A stretch of 15,897 nt of DNA. Source: Candidatus Aminicenantota bacterium (GTDB lineage: Bacteria > Acidobacteriota > Aminicenantia > S016-38). The translations under genes and the position numbers were made by a program. The notes below the pieces were generated by a model that was not told where the DNA came from, ran no database searches, and saw only the letters and a list, made by a program, of their open reading frames with translations. Every line of letters begins with the position of its first letter. Position 1 is the first letter of the stretch. The DNA is taken from assembly GCA_021161165.1 (NCBI GenBank), contig JAGHBF010000126.1, positions 1-15,897 of the forward strand, read 5' to 3'. Of this stretch, positions 13,534-15,897 are shown piece after piece.

Positions 13534-14003
13534 AGGTAGTATATTTTATAGGAAGCAGTTCAGATTATCCTGTAATTGAACCAGGGCTCGAAATTCTTGA
13601 AAATTTTGGCATTGAGGTTGAAGTCCTTGTCACCTCTGCACACAGAACGCCTGAAAGGACTGTCAGGCTTGTGAAGGAAAAAGAGTCTGAAACTGATGTC
13701 TTTGTGGCTGTGGCTGGAGGCGCAGCACATCTCGCAGGGTTCGTTGCAGCATATACTACAAAGCCTGTAATAGGACTTCCAGTAGCTGTGGAACCTTTCA
13801 AAGGCCTGGATTCTCTTCTTTCCATGGTTCAAATGCCCAGGGGTGTTCCTGTGGCAGTGGTCTCTGCCGGGAAATGGGGTGGAGTAAATTCCGCTCTTTT
13901 TGCAGCGGAAATACTTTCTATAAAATATCCTGAAATTAAAGAGAAATTGAAGGAATACAGAGAAAAAATGAGGAAGAAGGTGGAAGAGGAATTTGTGGGG
14001 TGA
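13530..14003 (+). CDS. purE: PurE, 5-(carboxyamino)imidazole ribonucleotide mutase / AIR carboxylase
   Basis: It makes CAIR, the carboxylated intermediate of purine synthesis. 157 residues carry the family motifs GSSSD (8-12), SAHRTP (36-41, H38 matching the catalytic His of E. coli PurE), AGGAAHLAG (62-70) and KGLDSLLSMVQMPRGVPVA (91-109). Class I enzymes use N5-CAIR made by PurK; class II use AIR and CO2 directly. The visible motifs do not settle the class, and no purK is adjacent. AGGAG lies eight bases before the ATG. The 3' end overlaps the next gene by 11 bp. Confidence 0.95.
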   Translation: MKVVYFIGSSSDYPVIEPGLEILENFGIEVEVLVTSAHRTPERTVRLVKEKESETDVFVAVAGGAAHLAGFVAAYTTKPVIGLPVAVEPFKGLDSLLSMVQMPRGVPVAVVSAGKWGGVNSALFAAEILSIKYPEIKEKLKEYREKMRKKVEEEFVG

Positions 14004-15213
14004 ATTTGCTCTTATAAATCAGGGGTGCAGACTTAATATCGCTGAATCCCAGAAGATAATAGAGGAATTGCAGAAGAAGGGATGGGTTTTGAAATCTCCA
14101 GAGTCTGCATCTGTGATAATAATAAATTCGTGTGCGGTAACCCACAGGGCAGAGTCTGATTTCAGAAAGCTGGTCAGGAAAATAAGGAGGAAAAACCCCG
14201 AAGGGAGGATAATAGCCATAGGCTGTCTTGTGGATTTTAACGAAGACGAAGCCTCAATGGCAGACCTATATCTTAAAAACTCAGAAAAATTGTCCCTTCC
14301 AGATTTACTTGAGAGTGCTGGTAATGAGACTGATATAAAGAGATGGAAGGCAAGGGGTTTTCTTAAAGTTCAGGAAGGATGCGACCTTGGATGTACTTAC
14401 TGCATAATTCCAAAGCTCAGGGGAAGGTCAAAGAGTGTGCCTCTCAGGGATATAGAAAATAGAATGGAGGAATTCATGAAGGTGGGCTATGAGGAAGTGG
14501 TAATAACAGGGATTCATCTTGAGTCTTATGGCAGAGATCTGGGAGATAAAGAGGGATTTTTGCGCCTTCTCAAATTCCTTGAGAGATATTTTCCTGAAGT
14601 TCGCTTTCGAATTTCTTCTTTGGACCCCCGTTATTTAACCAGCGAATTACTGGATTATATCCTTTATGCTCCTCATATAATGCCAAGTTTTCATCTGTCC
14701 TTCCAGCATTATTCCAATAAAATTTTGAGGCGGATGGGAAGGGGAACGAATAAGGGATTTATGAAAATTCTGGAAAGAATAAAAACTGCTAATCCATATG
14801 CTGGAGTAGGGACTGATTTTATTGTGGGATTTCCTGGTGAGGATGAAGATGATTTCAGAAAACTGCTGGATTTTGCAGAACAGGCACCTTTAACCTATTT
14901 TCACGTTTTCAGCTTTTCTCCCAGGCCAGGGACAAAGGCAGCAGAATTAAAGCCCTCTGTTCCAGAAAGGATAATGGGAGAGAGGTCAAGAATTCTCAGG
15001 GAACTGGCAGAAGACAAAAAAAGGTCCTTTCTTTCGTCCCTTGTGGGGATGGAAATAGAAGGGACTGTAATAAGGGAAGGAGAAGCACTTCTTGAGAATT
15101 ATGTGGTATTAAATTTTGTTCATTCAGGCATTCCTTCAGGGAAAAGGGATAAGTTTTTAATAACCGAAAATAAGAGAGGGTATGTTGAAGGCAAACCTTT
15201 GCAGAATAAGTAA
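13993..15213 (+). CDS. mtaB: Radical SAM tRNA methylthiotransferase, MiaB/MtaB family
   Basis: Members add a methylthio group to modified adenosine next to the tRNA anticodon; MtaB acts on t6A37. The N-terminal domain has the three extra cluster ligands C12 (NQGC), C47 (NSC) and C78 (IGC). The radical SAM motif CDLGCTYC has C130, C134 and C137. A TRAM-like tail follows (from about 345). At 406 residues it is slightly short of the usual 430-450. The start must be the TTG at 13993, because the conserved strand FALINQGC begins five codons later and no ATG or GTG is in frame; a purine-rich AAGGTGG lies upstream. It overlaps purE by 11 bp, so it is in the purine operon. MtaB rather than MiaB is inferred from the motif style and is less certain than the family. 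Confidence 0.85.
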   Translation: MWGEFALINQGCRLNIAESQKIIEELQKKGWVLKSPESASVIIINSCAVTHRAESDFRKLVRKIRRKNPEGRIIAIGCLVDFNEDEASMADLYLKNSEKLSLPDLLESAGNETDIKRWKARGFLKVQEGCDLGCTYCIIPKLRGRSKSVPLRDIENRMEEFMKVGYEEVVITGIHLESYGRDLGDKEGFLRLLKFLERYFPEVRFRISSLDPRYLTSELLDYILYAPHIMPSFHLSFQHYSNKILRRMGRGTNKGFMKILERIKTANPYAGVGTDFIVGFPGEDEDDFRKLLDFAEQAPLTYFHVFSFSPRPGTKAAELKPSVPERIMGERSRILRELAEDKKRSFLSSLVGMEIEGTVIREGEALLENYVVLNFVHSGIPSGKRDKFLITENKRGYVEGKPLQNK

Positions 15214-15220
15214 TCTATTC

Positions 15221-15248
15221 TTGACATAAATTTCGGTTTTGTTATCAT
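15221..15248 (+). promoter_or_regulatory. Promoter of the ATP synthase operon, leaderless arrangement
   Basis: A perfect TTGACA (15221-15226), a 16-bp spacer and TATCAT (15243-15248). Only nine bases follow before the ATG at 15258, so the leader is expected to be zero to about four bases. No Shine-Dalgarno precedes the ATG. The -35 box starts seven bases after the mtaB stop, and there is no terminator between, so read-through from the purine operon is also possible. Confidence 0.6.
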
Positions 15249-15257
15249 TATAAGCCT

Positions 15258-15674
15258 ATGGCTATAAAACTGGATGGTTCTCTCATTGCCATATTCTTTA
15301 TTTTCTGGTTTACTTTTCTAATTTTGAAGAAGCTCTATTTCGAACCATATAAAAAAGTTCTGGAAGAGAGGGAAAACATTATAAAAGACAGAAGTAAAAG
15401 AGAGGAGAGAGCGATTGAAGTTTACCAGCGAAAGGCGGATGAAATAAAAAGAAGACTGGAAGAGACTCGAAGCGCGGTCCTGGCAGAAGTAAATGAGCTC
15501 AGAAAAAAAGCTGAGGAAGAAAAGGCAATAAGGCTTGAGGCGCTCAGAAGGGAGCTTTCCGAAAGGAGAGAAGAATACAGGAGAAAGATAGAAGAAGAAC
15601 TCCATTCTTCGCAGGAAAAAATAAAAGGGATGGCAGAATGGATGGCAGAAGAAATAGAAAGAAAGCTTATATAG
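15258..15674 (+). CDS. atpF: ATP synthase F0 subunit b (b' type)
   Basis: Peripheral stalk subunit of the F-type ATP synthase in the inner membrane. 138 residues: a single membrane helix (about 8-24, SLIAIFFIFWFTFLILKK), then the family pattern YFEPYKKVLEERENII, then a long charged coiled coil to the end. It is short for a b subunit (usually about 155-170) and is followed by a second b-like gene, so it is probably the b' partner of a b/b' heterodimer. The ATG has no Shine-Dalgarno and lies directly behind a promoter. The 3' end overlaps the next gene by 37 bp in another frame. A 12-bp tandem repeat (GATGGCAGAAT / GATGGCAGAAG) lies in the overlap. Confidence 0.88.
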   Translation: MAIKLDGSLIAIFFIFWFTFLILKKLYFEPYKKVLEERENIIKDRSKREERAIEVYQRKADEIKRRLEETRSAVLAEVNELRKKAEEEKAIRLEALRRELSERREEYRRKIEEELHSSQEKIKGMAEWMAEEIERKLI

Positions 15675-15897
15675 CCCTGCTGGTGTTTTTCCTGTTTCCA
15701 GCAGTGGTTAGAGCTTCAGAACTTGGGGATTTTCTGTGGAAAACATTTAATTTTGCTGTTCTTGTGGGTGTATTAGTCTATTTCGCTGGTGGCTCTTTGA
15801 GAAAGATGGTGTCGAGCTATTCTTCAAAAATAAAAACAGAGCTTGAGGAAAGTGAAAGAAGAGCCAGAGAAGCGGAGGAGAAGCTAAAAGAAATAGA
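15638..15897 (+). CDS. atpF: ATP synthase F0 subunit b with N-terminal signal peptide, 3' partial
   Basis: This reading frame runs off the window end. Starting at the ATG at 15638 it reads MDGRRNRKKAYIALLVFFLF, then PAVVRASE, a basic and hydrophobic start with a plausible signal-peptidase site after VVRA. It continues with GDFLWKTFNFAVLVGVLVYF (membrane helix, about 33-52), and then a charged coiled-coil beginning (residues 55-86). This is the typical second b subunit. The start sits inside the 3' end of the b' gene, so translation is coupled. The downstream remainder (rest of b, probably delta, alpha, gamma, beta, epsilon) is outside the window; genes for a and c are not seen upstream of b'. 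Confidence 0.85.
   Translation, partial: MDGRRNRKKAYIALLVFFLFPAVVRASELGDFLWKTFNFAVLVGVLVYFAGGSLRKMVSSYSSKIKTELEESERRAREAEEKLKEI

Noticed and set aside
15249..15254. TATAAG as the -10 box of the atp promoter
   Set aside because: It is 22 bp from the perfect TTGACA and would start transcription after the ATG; TATCAT at 15243 has proper spacing.

Overview
The window is 15.9 kb of moderately AT-rich bacterial chromosome with tightly packed, mostly housekeeping genes and one sensory locus. No tRNA, rRNA, CRISPR array or insertion sequence was seen. Features present include apolipoprotein N-acyltransferase (Gram-negative envelope), a secreted tricorn-type protease, a GH2 glycosidase tail, many beta-propeller proteins, a sigma-54 activator, and a paired b'/b ATP synthase stalk with a signal peptide on b. 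Together these suggest an anaerobic or thermophilic Gram-negative of the Acidobacteriota/Aminicenantota type. This placement is inference from gene content only.

Layout: (1) 3-938 (+), the C-terminal part of a GH2 exo-beta-glucosaminidase/endo-mannosidase-like enzyme, cut by the window edge. (2) 1023-3587 (+), lnt-prfB, joined by a TAATG overlap; prfB carries the classical +1 programmed frameshift. (3) 3588-3810, a 220-bp regulatory gap. On the minus strand it holds a sigma-54 promoter match, an IHF-like site, three helically phased repeats and a terminator hairpin; together they predict a roughly 63-nt RNA. (4) 8638-3808 (-), an operon of a secreted propeller-like protein, a propeller-sensor histidine kinase and a GAFTGA-containing sigma-54 response regulator. 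(5) 9018-8725 (-), an HU-family DNA-binding protein with its own promoter and terminator. (6) 12156-9091 (-), a secreted tricorn-like protease. (7) 12274-15213 (+), divergent from the protease: purD-purE-MtaB-like methylthiotransferase, all overlapping. (8) 15258-15897 (+), the start of an ATP synthase operon with subunits b' and b; b runs off the edge.

The most interesting region is 3588-3810 together with the kinase/regulator operon. The enhancer-like repeats begin directly after the regulator's stop codon. The sigma-54 promoter points away from every gene on its strand, and the only thing downstream is a hairpin with a U-rich tail. This looks like a sensor-kinase/activator module that drives a small RNA, comparable in logic to GlrK/GlrR-GlmY or LuxO-Qrr but with a beta-propeller sensor. 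A second theme is promoter placement. At lnt, the propeller operon and the atp operon, the -10 box lies only 6-9 nt before the start codon and no Shine-Dalgarno is visible, which predicts leaderless mRNAs. HU, the protease and purD have short leaders with strong Shine-Dalgarno sequences.
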